NCBI GenBank assembly: GCA_002328835.1
Contig: DCWN01000017.1
Coordinates: forward strand, 348,300-368,391
DNA length: 20,092 nt
From: Acidobacteria bacterium UBA2161
GTDB lineage: Bacteria; Acidobacteriota; Vicinamibacteria; Vicinamibacterales; UBA823
Direction: 5' to 3'
Below, one piece after another: positions 6,922 through 14,173 of the stretch. Position 1 is the stretch's first letter; each line of letters begins with the position of its first letter. The position numbers and the translations under genes were made by a program. The notes under the pieces are model-generated. The model had not been told where the DNA came from and searched no databases. It worked only from the letters and a program-made list of their open reading frames with translations.

Positions 6922-6951
6922 ATCCATCCGGCAGTAAGTAAGCTTCCCCCT

Positions 6952-7899
6952 GTGGAACTGAGATTTCGAGCCTCTCTGGTCGTCCTGCTCTGCCTTGGCG
7001 GGGTCGCAGTCGTGGATGCCGGGCAGGACGTCTGCCGCGACGCGCCGGTCGCCGTCCAGGTCCTCGGCTCGGGCGGGCCGTTCCCGCGCGACGGGCGGGC
7101 CTCATCGAGCTACTTGGTCTGGATCGACGGGCGCACCCGCCTGCTGGTCGACGCGGGCGGCGGCGCGTTCGTCCGGTTCGGCGAAGCCGGCGCGCGGATC
7201 GAAGATCTGTCACTGCTCGCCATCAGCCACCTCCATCCCGATCACGTCTCCGACCTCCCCGCGCTGCTCTGGCTGAGTCAGGTGTTCCGAACGGCGCCAC
7301 TCCCCTTCGTCGGCCCGTCAGGGAACGATTCCCTTCCGCCGGTCGACACATTTCTCGATCGCCTCTTCGGCGAAGCCGACAGCGCGTTTCCGATCCTGTC
7401 CGGCACCCGCGGGGGCGGCAATGCGGGCGTCCGCCTCGACGTCACGGCGGTCGACGTGACGGCCGCGGAGCCTACCCTTGTCCTCGTGACCGCGGAGCTG
7501 AGCGTGACCGCCCTGGGCGTGCCGCACGGAAACGTGCCAACCATCGCCTACCGCACGGAGGTGGGCGGGACGAGTGTCGTCTTCGGCAGCGATCAGACCG
7601 GCGCCAACCCGGCCTTCGTGGAGTTCGCCCGCGGCGCCACCGTCCTCGTGATGCACTTCGCTGTCACCGAAGCGACCGACGGACCGCGGCACGCGCGGCC
7701 GAGCGTCGTCGGCCAGATCGCCCGAGACGCCGGTGTCGACACGCTCGTCCTCAGTCACCTCAGCGGCCTCGATCCGGCACACCCGCGCTACGGCGATTTC
7801 AGCCTGTCCGACCTCGATGCCAGCGTGGCCGAGGTGCGCGCCTCGTTTGCCGGCAACCTCATCGTCGCCGAGGACCTGTACTGCCTCCCTGTCGAGTGA
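6952..7899 (+). CDS. Exported metallo-beta-lactamase-fold hydrolase
   Basis: From GTG 6952 the product has 315 residues. MELRFRASLVVLLCLGGVAV followed by VDAG is a typical Sec signal peptide, so it acts outside the cytoplasm. The zinc motif HLHPDH gives His93, His95, Asp97 and His98; further ligands are probably His192 (GVPHGN), Asp214 (GSDQTG) and His269 (LSHLSG). This is the RNase Z/arylsulfatase-like arrangement of the fold, with a bridging aspartate, not the class B lactamase pattern. The substrate is unknown. An earlier in-frame GTG at 6886 would put the start in the operator palindrome and bury the signal peptide, so I reject it. No clear SD is seen before 6952. It diverges from the GntR operon and leads a gene run with the GNAT and M20 genes. 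Confidence 0.75.
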   Translation: MELRFRASLVVLLCLGGVAVVDAGQDVCRDAPVAVQVLGSGGPFPRDGRASSSYLVWIDGRTRLLVDAGGGAFVRFGEAGARIEDLSLLAISHLHPDHVSDLPALLWLSQVFRTAPLPFVGPSGNDSLPPVDTFLDRLFGEADSAFPILSGTRGGGNAGVRLDVTAVDVTAAEPTLVLVTAELSVTALGVPHGNVPTIAYRTEVGGTSVVFGSDQTGANPAFVEFARGATVLVMHFAVTEATDGPRHARPSVVGQIARDAGVDTLVLSHLSGLDPAHPRYGDFSLSDLDASVAEVRASFAGNLIVAEDLYCLPVE

Positions 7900-7908
7900 G
7901 GAACCCAC

Positions 7909-8382
7909 GTGGTGGATGAAGCGTTCACGGTTCGCCGGGCCACGATGGCCGACCTCGAGACGATTGCCGCGTTCGCGGCGGCCGAGGCCTCGGACGCCGA
8001 GGGGTTGACTCCTGCGGTCGACACACTCCGACGCGGCGTGCTGGCCGGCCTCGAGGATCCGTCGGTCGCGACCTGCTGGGTCGTCGAAACGGCGGACGGC
8101 GAGGTCGCAGGCAGCGCCTCCGTCACGCGCGAATGGAGCAACTGGAACGCCGCCGACTACTGGTGGGTGCAGAGCATGTTCGTGACGCCGGCGTACCGTG
8201 GCCGACGGCTCGCGCGGTTGCTGCTCGCGACGATCGAGGACGCCGCGCGCGCCGCCGGCGCCGCCGACCTCCGGTTGTACGTGCACGAACGGAACAGCAA
8301 GGCGATTCGGGCGTACGCGCGGACCGGATTCAGCGATACGCCGCACCAGATCATGTCGAAGCGGATCACGGCAAAGGACTAA
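7909..8382 (+). CDS. GNAT-family N-acetyltransferase
   Basis: The product has 157 residues with GNAT layout: beta1 TVRRATMADLETIAAF at 7-22, the acetyl-CoA pyrophosphate loop YRGRRLARLLL near 95-105 after the strand WWVQSMFVTP, and the late motif VHERNSKAIRAYARTGF. The loop reads R-G-R-R-L-A, a slight variant of Q/RxxGxG/A. The acceptor, a small amine or a protein N-terminus, cannot be predicted. The GTG at 7909 has GAGG seven bases upstream (7898-7901), overlapping the stop of the previous gene, so translation is probably coupled; a second GTG at 7912 is possible. The next gene follows after three bases. Confidence 0.85.
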   Translation: MVDEAFTVRRATMADLETIAAFAAAEASDAEGLTPAVDTLRRGVLAGLEDPSVATCWVVETADGEVAGSASVTREWSNWNAADYWWVQSMFVTPAYRGRRLARLLLATIEDAARAAGAADLRLYVHERNSKAIRAYARTGFSDTPHQIMSKRITAKD

Positions 8383-8385
8383 GCG

Positions 8386-9696
8386 ATGGCCACGACACGC
8401 TCGTTCCGAACTGCCCCTCTCACCGTGGCGCTGCTGTGCTGGCTGGCGAGTGGCGCGGCGGCGCAGGACGCCGCCATTGACGAGATTGACGAGGCGGTCG
8501 ACCGGTATGCCGGCCAGATCATCGAACTGCGGCAGCGGATCCACCAGAACCCCGAGCTGGGCAACCGCGAGTTCGACACCGCGGCGCTCGTTGCCGAGCA
8601 CCTCCGCGAACTGGACTTCGACGAGGTGACGGTCGACGTCGCCCACACCGGCGTCGTCGGCATCCTGCGAGGCGGCCTGCCGGGCGACGTCGTGGCGGTC
8701 CGCGCCGACATGGACGCACTGCCGGTCACCGAAGACACGTCGTATCCGTTCGCGTCCACGGTACGAACGGAGTATCTGGGCCAGCAGGTCGGCGTGATGC
8801 ACGCGTGCGGCCATGACGTCCACACCGCCGTCCAGCTGGGGGTCGCGTCGGTCCTGGCGTCGATGCGCGATCGGATTCCCGGCACGATCAAGTTCATCTT
8901 CCAGCCGGCCGAGGAGGGTCCACCACCCGGCGAGGAAGGCGGCGCCGACTTGATGGTGCAGGAGGGCGTCCTAGAAGACCCGCGGCCGTCGGCCGTCTTC
9001 GGCCTGCACACCCTGGCGTCGATGGAGGTCGGTCGGCTAGGCTTCAGGCCCGGACCGATGCTGGCGGCCGTGGATCACTTCAAGATCCAGGTCACAGGCC
9101 GGCAGGCGCACGGCGCCTACCCGCACCTCAGCATTGACCCGATCGTGATGGCGTCGCAGATCGTGACGGCGTTTCAGACGATCCGGTCGCGCAATCTCTC
9201 ACCGCTCGAGCCGAGCGTGGTGACGGTCGGCCTGATGCAGGGCGGCACGCGTTTCAATATCATTCCCGCTGACGTCTGGATGGAAGGTACGGTCCGGACT
9301 TACGATCCGGACGCGCGGGACACGATCGAGCGGCGGATGAACGAGATCCTGGCAGGCATCACGACGGCGGGTGGCGGCAGCTACGAACTGGAATATGACC
9401 GGGGCTCACCCGCCACGATCAACGACACCGAGTTGACCGCGCAGATGGCACCCACGCTCGAGCGGGTCGTCGGCGCCGAGCAGGTCGAGATCGTCGAGCC
9501 GGTCATGGGCGGGGAGGACTTCTCGTTCTTCGCCAACGAAGTGCCCGGGTTCTTCTTCCGCCTCGGCATGGTGCGGCCCGGTACCGAATCGGGCGGACAC
9601 CACACGCCGACCTTTCAGGCCGACGACGCGTCGGTACCGGTCGGCATCCGGGCGATCTCGAACCTGCTGATGGACTACTTGATCTCGAAGCAGTAG
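8386..9696 (+). CDS. Exported M20 family amidohydrolase (hippurate hydrolase/aminoacylase-like)
   Basis: The product has 436 residues with a signal peptide (1-26, cleavage near GAAAQ). It has the M20D di-metal site: Cys141 and His143 in MHACGHDVHT, Glu176-Glu177 in QPAEEG, His208 in GLHT, and His406 in HHTPTF. The dimerisation lid domain spans about 225-335 with the AHGAYPHL motif. Family members hydrolyse N-acyl amino acids, hippurate or indole-3-acetyl conjugates; most bacterial members are cytoplasmic, so export suggests scavenging of acylated amino acids. ATG 8386 has AAGGA at 8374-8378 and lies three bases after the GNAT stop. All metal ligands are present, so it should be active. Confidence 0.9.
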   Translation: MATTRSFRTAPLTVALLCWLASGAAAQDAAIDEIDEAVDRYAGQIIELRQRIHQNPELGNREFDTAALVAEHLRELDFDEVTVDVAHTGVVGILRGGLPGDVVAVRADMDALPVTEDTSYPFASTVRTEYLGQQVGVMHACGHDVHTAVQLGVASVLASMRDRIPGTIKFIFQPAEEGPPPGEEGGADLMVQEGVLEDPRPSAVFGLHTLASMEVGRLGFRPGPMLAAVDHFKIQVTGRQAHGAYPHLSIDPIVMASQIVTAFQTIRSRNLSPLEPSVVTVGLMQGGTRFNIIPADVWMEGTVRTYDPDARDTIERRMNEILAGITTAGGGSYELEYDRGSPATINDTELTAQMAPTLERVVGAEQVEIVEPVMGGEDFSFFANEVPGFFFRLGMVRPGTESGGHHTPTFQADDASVPVGIRAISNLLMDYLISKQ

Positions 9697-9822
9697 CTGT
9701 GCCGACCGATGCCGACCATCGTCTATGATCCGCAGACGGGCCGCCAGGCATTCGGCGCCGCGCTTCGGCAACTCCGCGAAGCCGTGGGCGCATGATCAGC
9801 ACCTGGAGGGGACGGAGCGACG

Positions 9823-10164
9823 ATGAACGAGATTCAGTGGCCGGTCTGGTGGGCGATCCGCGACCTGCCGGGTGAAACGCGGCGGATCGCCGCGTTTCTC
9901 GACATGCCGATCGACGAGTCGCGATGGGATGCGATTGTCGAGTACTGCTCCTTCGACTGGATGAAGGCCAACGCGACGAAGAGCGTGCCCCTCGGCGGCG
10001 CCTTCTGGGACGCCGGCGCGCAAGTCTTCATTCACAAGGGCGTCAACGGCCGCTGGAAGGACACGCTGACCGCCGAGGAATCGGCCGAGTACGAGGCGCG
10101 CGCCGAGAAGGAACTGGGCGCCGGCTGTGCCCGCTGGATCGCCACCGGCGAGTTGCCGGCCTGA
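9823..10164 (+). CDS. C-terminal sulfotransferase fragment, probable gene remnant
   Basis: The 113 residues match only the C-terminal third of aryl-sulfotransferase-like (Sulfotransfer_1) proteins: RRIAAFL, CSFDWMKANAT, and GGAFWDAGAQVFIHKGVNGRWKDTLT, including the PAPS-binding/dimerisation loop KGxNGRW. The N-terminal P-loop-like PAPS site is absent, and a stop at 9793-9795 blocks any upstream in-frame extension. The start WWAIRDLPGETRR looks like two family segments, WWAIRDLP-N and DLPGE-RR, joined at their shared DLP, which would be an in-frame internal deletion. An SD-like GGAG at 9814-9817 sits five bases before the ATG, so a short protein may still be made, but it cannot be a working sulfotransferase. 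UbiD follows after 11 bases. The 126-base gap before it holds only a 28-codon open frame (9709-9795) that I do not call. Confidence 0.7.
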   Translation: MNEIQWPVWWAIRDLPGETRRIAAFLDMPIDESRWDAIVEYCSFDWMKANATKSVPLGGAFWDAGAQVFIHKGVNGRWKDTLTAEESAEYEARAEKELGAGCARWIATGELPA

Positions 10165-10175
10165 CCCAGGCGGCC

Positions 10176-11975
10176 ATGGCCTTCCCTGACCTTCGCGCGT
10201 TCATCGACCAGCTGCGTCGGAACCGCGACCTCGTTGAAGTCGGCGCGCCGGTCGACTGCCACCTCGAGGCCGCCGAGATCCACCGCCGCGTCATCGCCGC
10301 GGGCGGGCCCGCGCTGCTCTTCACCAACGTCGAGGGCGCCGACTTCCCTCTCGTCACCAACCTCTTCGGTACCGCGCAGCGTGCCGAGCTCGCCTTCGGT
10401 GAGCGGCCCCAGCGATTGATCCGACGGCTCGTGGGCCTGGTCGAGACGTTCCTCCCCCCCACGCCGGCCAAGCTGTGGGGTGCCCGAGACATCGGCTTCG
10501 ACCTGATGAAGGTGGGCCTGAAGCGGGGCCGCGGCGGACCGGTGACCGAGGTCGTGACCGACGACGTTCGGCTCGACCGGCTGCCGGCCCTGACGACCTG
10601 GCCCGACGACGGCGGGCCGTTCGTCACCTTGCCGCTGGTCTTTACCCAGCACCCCGACGGCCGGGGCCACAACCTCGGGATGTACCGGCTGCACGTCCAC
10701 GACCAGCGGTCGACCGGGATGCATTGGCAGATCGGCAAGGGCGGCGGGTTTCACTACCAGGTCGCGGAATCGCGCGGCGAGGCGCTCCCGGCCACGGTGT
10801 TTCTCGGCGGCCCGCCGGCGCTCATGCTCTCTGCGATCGCCCCGCTGCCCGAGAACGTGCCCGAGTTGATGTTGGCCTCCCTCATTGCGGGAGAACGCCT
10901 GCGTCTCGCCGACGGCGACTGGCCGCATCCGCTGGTGGCCAACGCGGAGTTCGCGCTGATTGGCGAGGTGCCGCCAGGCGAGCGGCGGCCCGAAGGGCCA
11001 TTCGGAGACCACTACGGCTACTACTCGCTACAGCACGACTACCCCGTCTTCCACGTGCGGACCATGGCGCGCCGGCGCGACGCCATCTACCCGGCGACCG
11101 TCGTCGGGAAGCCGCGACAGGAGGACTTCTTCATCGGCGACTTGCTGCAAGAGTTGCTGTCACCGCTCTTCCCCGTCGTGATGCCGGCGGTGGAGCAGCT
11201 CTGGTCGTACGGCGAGACCGGCTATCACTCGCTGGCCGCGGCGGTCGTGAAACAGCGCTACACACGCGAAGCGATGGCGAGCGCCTTCCGGATCCTCGGC
11301 GAGGGCCAGCTCTCGTTGACGAAGTTCCTGCTCGTCACCGACCGAGCGGTCGATCTGAGGAACTTCCCGGCCACGCTCGAGCACATCCTCGCGCGCACCG
11401 ACCCCGAGGCCGATCTCTACATCTTCTCGAACCTGTCGATGGACACGCTCGACTACACCGGGCCGGAGGTGAATCTCGGGTCGAAGGGCGTCTGGCTCGG
11501 GCTCGGTGACGCGGTCCGCGAGTTGCCGCGCACGTTCACGGCCGGCGCGGTGCCGCACGGCGTCTCGGACGTGCAGGTGTTCTGCGGCGGGTGCCTCGTT
11601 GTCGGCGTGCCGCCGCGCGAGGCCGAGCCCGACATCGCCGCTCGGATCGGCTCGGATCCCGCGTTCGCGCCGTGGCCCTTGGTAGCCCTGACCGACGAGC
11701 CGGCGCGTGCCGTGAAGAGCGCGACGAACTTCCTCTGGACGACGTTCACGCGGTTCGAGCCGGCCGCCGACATTCACGCGGCGGCGACCCGGGTCGTCAG
11801 GAATCATCTCGCCTACACGGCGCCGATCGTGATCGACGCGCGCTTGAAGCCCGGCTTCCCCGCCGAACTTACCTGTCGCGAGGACGTCGCCACGACGGTC
11901 ACCCGACGCTGGACGGAGTACTTCCCGGCGGGCGGTGTCGAGATGGGCGACGCCGAACGCGGTCACCTGGATTAA
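10176..11975 (+). CDS. UbiD-family prenylated-FMN-dependent decarboxylase
   Basis: The product has 599 residues, longer than E. coli UbiD (about 500). It shows the family's NLGMYR motif (166-171, with the catalytic-type arginine) and GERRPEGPFGDHYGYY (268-283), carrying the glutamates and aspartate of the prFMN active site. These enzymes reversibly decarboxylate aromatic or alpha,beta-unsaturated acids and need prFMN made by UbiX. No ubiX or other quinone gene lies in the window, and there is no 4-hydroxybenzoate polyprenyltransferase, so a role in ubiquinone synthesis is not supported by context; aromatic acid metabolism or menaquinone (MqnP/MqnL-type) steps are alternatives. The frame extends upstream to 9924 but overlaps the sulfotransferase fragment; ATG 10176 begins the homologous sequence, with only a weak AGG upstream. 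Confidence 0.85.
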   Translation: MAFPDLRAFIDQLRRNRDLVEVGAPVDCHLEAAEIHRRVIAAGGPALLFTNVEGADFPLVTNLFGTAQRAELAFGERPQRLIRRLVGLVETFLPPTPAKLWGARDIGFDLMKVGLKRGRGGPVTEVVTDDVRLDRLPALTTWPDDGGPFVTLPLVFTQHPDGRGHNLGMYRLHVHDQRSTGMHWQIGKGGGFHYQVAESRGEALPATVFLGGPPALMLSAIAPLPENVPELMLASLIAGERLRLADGDWPHPLVANAEFALIGEVPPGERRPEGPFGDHYGYYSLQHDYPVFHVRTMARRRDAIYPATVVGKPRQEDFFIGDLLQELLSPLFPVVMPAVEQLWSYGETGYHSLAAAVVKQRYTREAMASAFRILGEGQLSLTKFLLVTDRAVDLRNFPATLEHILARTDPEADLYIFSNLSMDTLDYTGPEVNLGSKGVWLGLGDAVRELPRTFTAGAVPHGVSDVQVFCGGCLVVGVPPREAEPDIAARIGSDPAFAPWPLVALTDEPARAVKSATNFLWTTFTRFEPAADIHAAATRVVRNHLAYTAPIVIDARLKPGFPAELTCREDVATTVTRRWTEYFPAGGVEMGDAERGHLD

Positions 11976-12001
11976 CCTCAGAGTTCACTTGCCTTGGTTG
12001 C

Positions 12002-12364
12002 ATGCGACGCCAGGTGAGCCTGTACGTTCCAGAACCGGCCCGATCCATCGTCGACGCGGTCCGCACGCGGACCGACCCGATCCAGCACGAGCTAATTCCG
12101 GCCCACGTCACGCTCTGCCGGGATGACGAGGTGACCGACGGGACGGTCGTCGAGCGTCGGCTGGCCGCCGCGGGCCGACTGCCTCGCCCGCTCGCGCCGC
12201 ACATCACGCTGCGCCATCCGCGCAACGTCGCGCGCCTGACCACACCGATCGATCGGGACGCCGCCGGCTTCGCGCACCCGGCACCGATTCACTTCGCCAA
12301 GGCCTCGCTCATCGAGCAGGTCGACGACGGCCCGTGGCGTGTGATCGCGGTGTATCCTGGGTAG
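12002..12364 (+). CDS. Compact 2H phosphoesterase / 2'-5' RNA ligase-like protein
   Basis: The 120-residue product has the two HxT motifs that define 2H phosphoesterases: HVT at 35-37 (IPAHVTLC) and HIT at 67-69 (APHITLRHPRN). These histidines act on 2',3'-cyclic or 2'-5' phosphodiesters of RNA and nucleotides. Relatives are usually about 160-190 residues with the motifs roughly 75-100 residues apart; here they are 32 apart. The C-terminal part (IHFAKASLIEQVDDGPWRVI) is normal, so roughly 40 residues between LPRPL and APHITL seem to be missing in frame. It may therefore be inactive or a decaying gene. The ATG at 12002, 26 bases after the UbiD stop, has no clear SD. The frame is open upstream, but that part overlaps UbiD. 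Confidence 0.6.
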   Translation: MRRQVSLYVPEPARSIVDAVRTRTDPIQHELIPAHVTLCRDDEVTDGTVVERRLAAAGRLPRPLAPHITLRHPRNVARLTTPIDRDAAGFAHPAPIHFAKASLIEQVDDGPWRVIAVYPG

Positions 12365-12417
12365 CGGATGGCGTTGTGCACGGATGTGATGACCCGACCG
12401 CATCAGGAGCGACAGCC

Positions 12418-13332
12418 GTGACCCACGCGCACATCGACACTCAGGCCTATGACCGGGCCTTCAAGGTCGGCATCGTTGTCAACGGTGTCTACGTCCTGAT
12501 CGAGGCGGGCTGTGGATTCGCGTTCAACTCAGTTGCGCTCATCTCCGACGCGGGCCACAATCTCAGCGATGTCCTCGCGCTGACGCTGGCTTGGGGCGCA
12601 ACGTTTCTCTCCCGCGCACAGCCGACCGAGCGGCGCACCTACGGCATGAAACGCGCGACCGTGCTCGCGTCGTTGGCGAGTGCGGTGATGCTCTGCATCG
12701 CCTTGGGTGCGGTGATCTGGGAGTCGTTCGCTCGGCTGGCCGAGCCCGCAGCCACGAACGGCCGAACGATCGTCTTCGTGGCCGGAGTCGGCGTCGTCAT
12801 CAACCTGGTGACGGCCGTCATGTTCATGTCGGGCCGGCACGACGACCTCAATATCAAGAGCGCGTTCCTGCACATGGCGGCCGACGCGGCCGTCTCGTTC
12901 GGCGTCGTCATCGCGGGCGTGGTCATGCTCGCCACCAACTGGCTCTGGGTCGATCCGATCGTCGCGCTGAGCGTCGCGGCCCTCATTCTCGTCAGCGGCC
13001 TCGGACTCCTGCGTGAGTCGCTCGATCTCGCGATGGATGCCGTGCCCGATCATGTCGATGTCGGCGCCGTGCGCGAGTACCTCGACACGCTGCCCGGCGT
13101 CGACGACGTGCATCATCTGCACATCTGGGCGATGAGCACGACCGAAACGGCATTGACCGTCCACCTGGTCATGCAGCCCGATCGATCCGATGACCTGTTG
13201 CTCCAATCGGTCTCCGACGCGCTCAAGCAGCGATTCGGCATTCAGCATCCGACCATACAGGTCGAGCACGGCAGCTCCTCCAAGCGTTGCGTCTACACGC
13301 CCGCCACGAGCGCCGTGACCCACGACACCTAG
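12418..13332 (+). CDS. Cation diffusion facilitator (CzcD/ZitB-like) metal exporter
   Basis: The product has 304 residues. Six transmembrane helices span about 15-205. The transport-site ligands are His47 and Asp51 in SDAGHNLSD (helix 2) and His152 and Asp156 in HMAADA (helix 5); this HD-HD set is typical of Zn2+ (and Co2+) exporters driven by proton antiport. The cytoplasmic C-terminal domain (about 210-285) has HHLHIWAMS and a conserved histidine near 249. A His-rich cytoplasmic loop is absent apart from the short THAH start. GTG 12418 is chosen because AGGAG (12405-12409) lies eight bases upstream; the frame extends back to 12334 without an SD. A metal-responsive regulator is not seen next to it. 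Confidence 0.88.
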   Translation: MTHAHIDTQAYDRAFKVGIVVNGVYVLIEAGCGFAFNSVALISDAGHNLSDVLALTLAWGATFLSRAQPTERRTYGMKRATVLASLASAVMLCIALGAVIWESFARLAEPAATNGRTIVFVAGVGVVINLVTAVMFMSGRHDDLNIKSAFLHMAADAAVSFGVVIAGVVMLATNWLWVDPIVALSVAALILVSGLGLLRESLDLAMDAVPDHVDVGAVREYLDTLPGVDDVHHLHIWAMSTTETALTVHLVMQPDRSDDLLLQSVSDALKQRFGIQHPTIQVEHGSSSKRCVYTPATSAVTHDT

Positions 13333-13363
13333 CGCCACCGCGCGGCGCGCACCAAGGACCGAC

Positions 13364-14110
13364 ATGCCCGACTCTCGAACCGTAGTCGGCGGAGGAAGAC
13401 TGTCGCGGATGCCAGCGCAATCTGACGGGTGGCGCCTGCTTGCCCGCATCTTCGAGCGGCAATGGCTCCACCTGCTGCTGTTGGTTCTGCTCTTGGGCGC
13501 GCTGGGACCGGCCCTGCGAGCCGAGGCCGTGCGCGCCGGCAGTCTGGGTGGGCTGGGGACGCCCGCCTGGATCGCGCTCGCGATCGTCGTCGCCGTCACC
13601 CACCAAGGCTACGTCTGGTTCTGCTGGCGGATGCAGTTGCACGGGCAGCTCTTCACGCGTCTCTACGGTGATCGAGGCTTTCCGCTGTACGGCGCGGGGT
13701 TCGCGGCCCTGGCCCTGACGCGCCTGGCCGCGGTGATCGCAGTCGCCGCGGCCAATCGCGAGACGCTGCCCTGGGATCCGGCGATCCTGCGCACGATGGC
13801 CGTTGTGGCGGCCGTCCCGGTCATCTATCTCTTCTACTCCATCCATCGCTACTTCACGTTCCGGCGCGCGCTCGGCATCGACCACTTCGACCCGTCGTAC
13901 CGGTCGGCGTCGCTGGTGCGTCAGGGAATCTTCCGATACACCCCGAACGCGATGTACGTCGTCGGATTCCTGATGGCGTGGCTTCCGGGCCTCTGGTTCG
14001 GATCGGCCGCCGGACTCGTCGTGGCGGCCTTCAATCACGCCTATATCTGGATCCACTACCTGGCGACCGAACGCCCCGACATGCGGCGGATCTACGCGCA
14101 GTCCGCGTGA
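13364..14110 (+). CDS. Integral membrane protein, PEMT/ICMT-type methyltransferase-like
   Basis: The product has 248 residues and about six hydrophobic segments (about 35-52, 66-85, 108-130, 140-160, 195-215, 216-235). The C-terminal block, GIFRYTPNAMYVVGF (188-202), hydrophobic hairpin, then HYLATERPDMRRIYA (231-245), has the outline of phospholipid and isoprenylcysteine methyltransferases, which carry RHPxYxG and a later glutamate for S-adenosylmethionine binding. The usual RHP is RYTPN here, so SAM use is uncertain. Amino-phospholipid methylation is one possible role. ATG 13364 has AAGGA at 13354-13358, 31 bases after the CDF stop. Function should be treated as unknown beyond membrane methyltransferase-like. 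Confidence 0.6.
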   Translation: MPDSRTVVGGGRLSRMPAQSDGWRLLARIFERQWLHLLLLVLLLGALGPALRAEAVRAGSLGGLGTPAWIALAIVVAVTHQGYVWFCWRMQLHGQLFTRLYGDRGFPLYGAGFAALALTRLAAVIAVAAANRETLPWDPAILRTMAVVAAVPVIYLFYSIHRYFTFRRALGIDHFDPSYRSASLVRQGIFRYTPNAMYVVGFLMAWLPGLWFGSAAGLVVAAFNHAYIWIHYLATERPDMRRIYAQSA

Positions 14111-14116
14111 TATTCT
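14108..14116 (+). promoter_or_regulatory. Possible extended -10 promoter for the M14 peptidase gene
   Basis: TGATATTCT overlaps the TGA of the previous gene and fits TGnTATNNT extended -10 elements; no good -35 is present. Transcription would start near 14123 and give a leader of about 50 bases. GGCCC and GGGCC around 14126-14141 could form a small hairpin in that leader. Confidence 0.3.
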
Positions 14117-14160
14117 CGATGCCCCCGGCCCGTCGAGGGCCGCACGTACGGGCTGTGTGA

Positions 14161-14165
14161 AGGAG
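14161..14165 (+). promoter_or_regulatory. Shine-Dalgarno AGGAG selecting GTG 14174
   Basis: AGGAG is eight bases before the GTG at 14174 and fourteen before the in-frame ATG at 14180, so the GTG is preferred. Confidence 0.6.
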
Positions 14166-14173
14166 TCAATCCA

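Noticed and set aside
6886..6951. Plus-strand promoter and GTG 6886 start for the lactamase-fold gene within the palindrome
   Set aside because: TACAAT at 6892-6897 has no -35 partner at proper spacing, and GTG 6886 would bury the signal peptide.
6845..7213. Upstream extension of the GntR reading frame by 123 codons
   Set aside because: It overlaps the divergent lactamase-fold gene and the operator, and translates to Arg/Pro-rich sequence unlike any GntR N-terminus.
7318..8823. 501-codon minus-strand open frame opposite the lactamase-fold, GNAT and M20 genes
   Set aside because: It crosses three well supported genes and reads as low-complexity Arg/Asp/Val-rich sequence; a shadow frame.
9709..9795. 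28-codon open frame between the M20 gene and the sulfotransferase fragment
   Set aside because: No ribosome binding site, no recognisable similarity, and chance frames of this size are common here; it shares the frame of the sulfotransferase fragment but shows no sulfotransferase motif.
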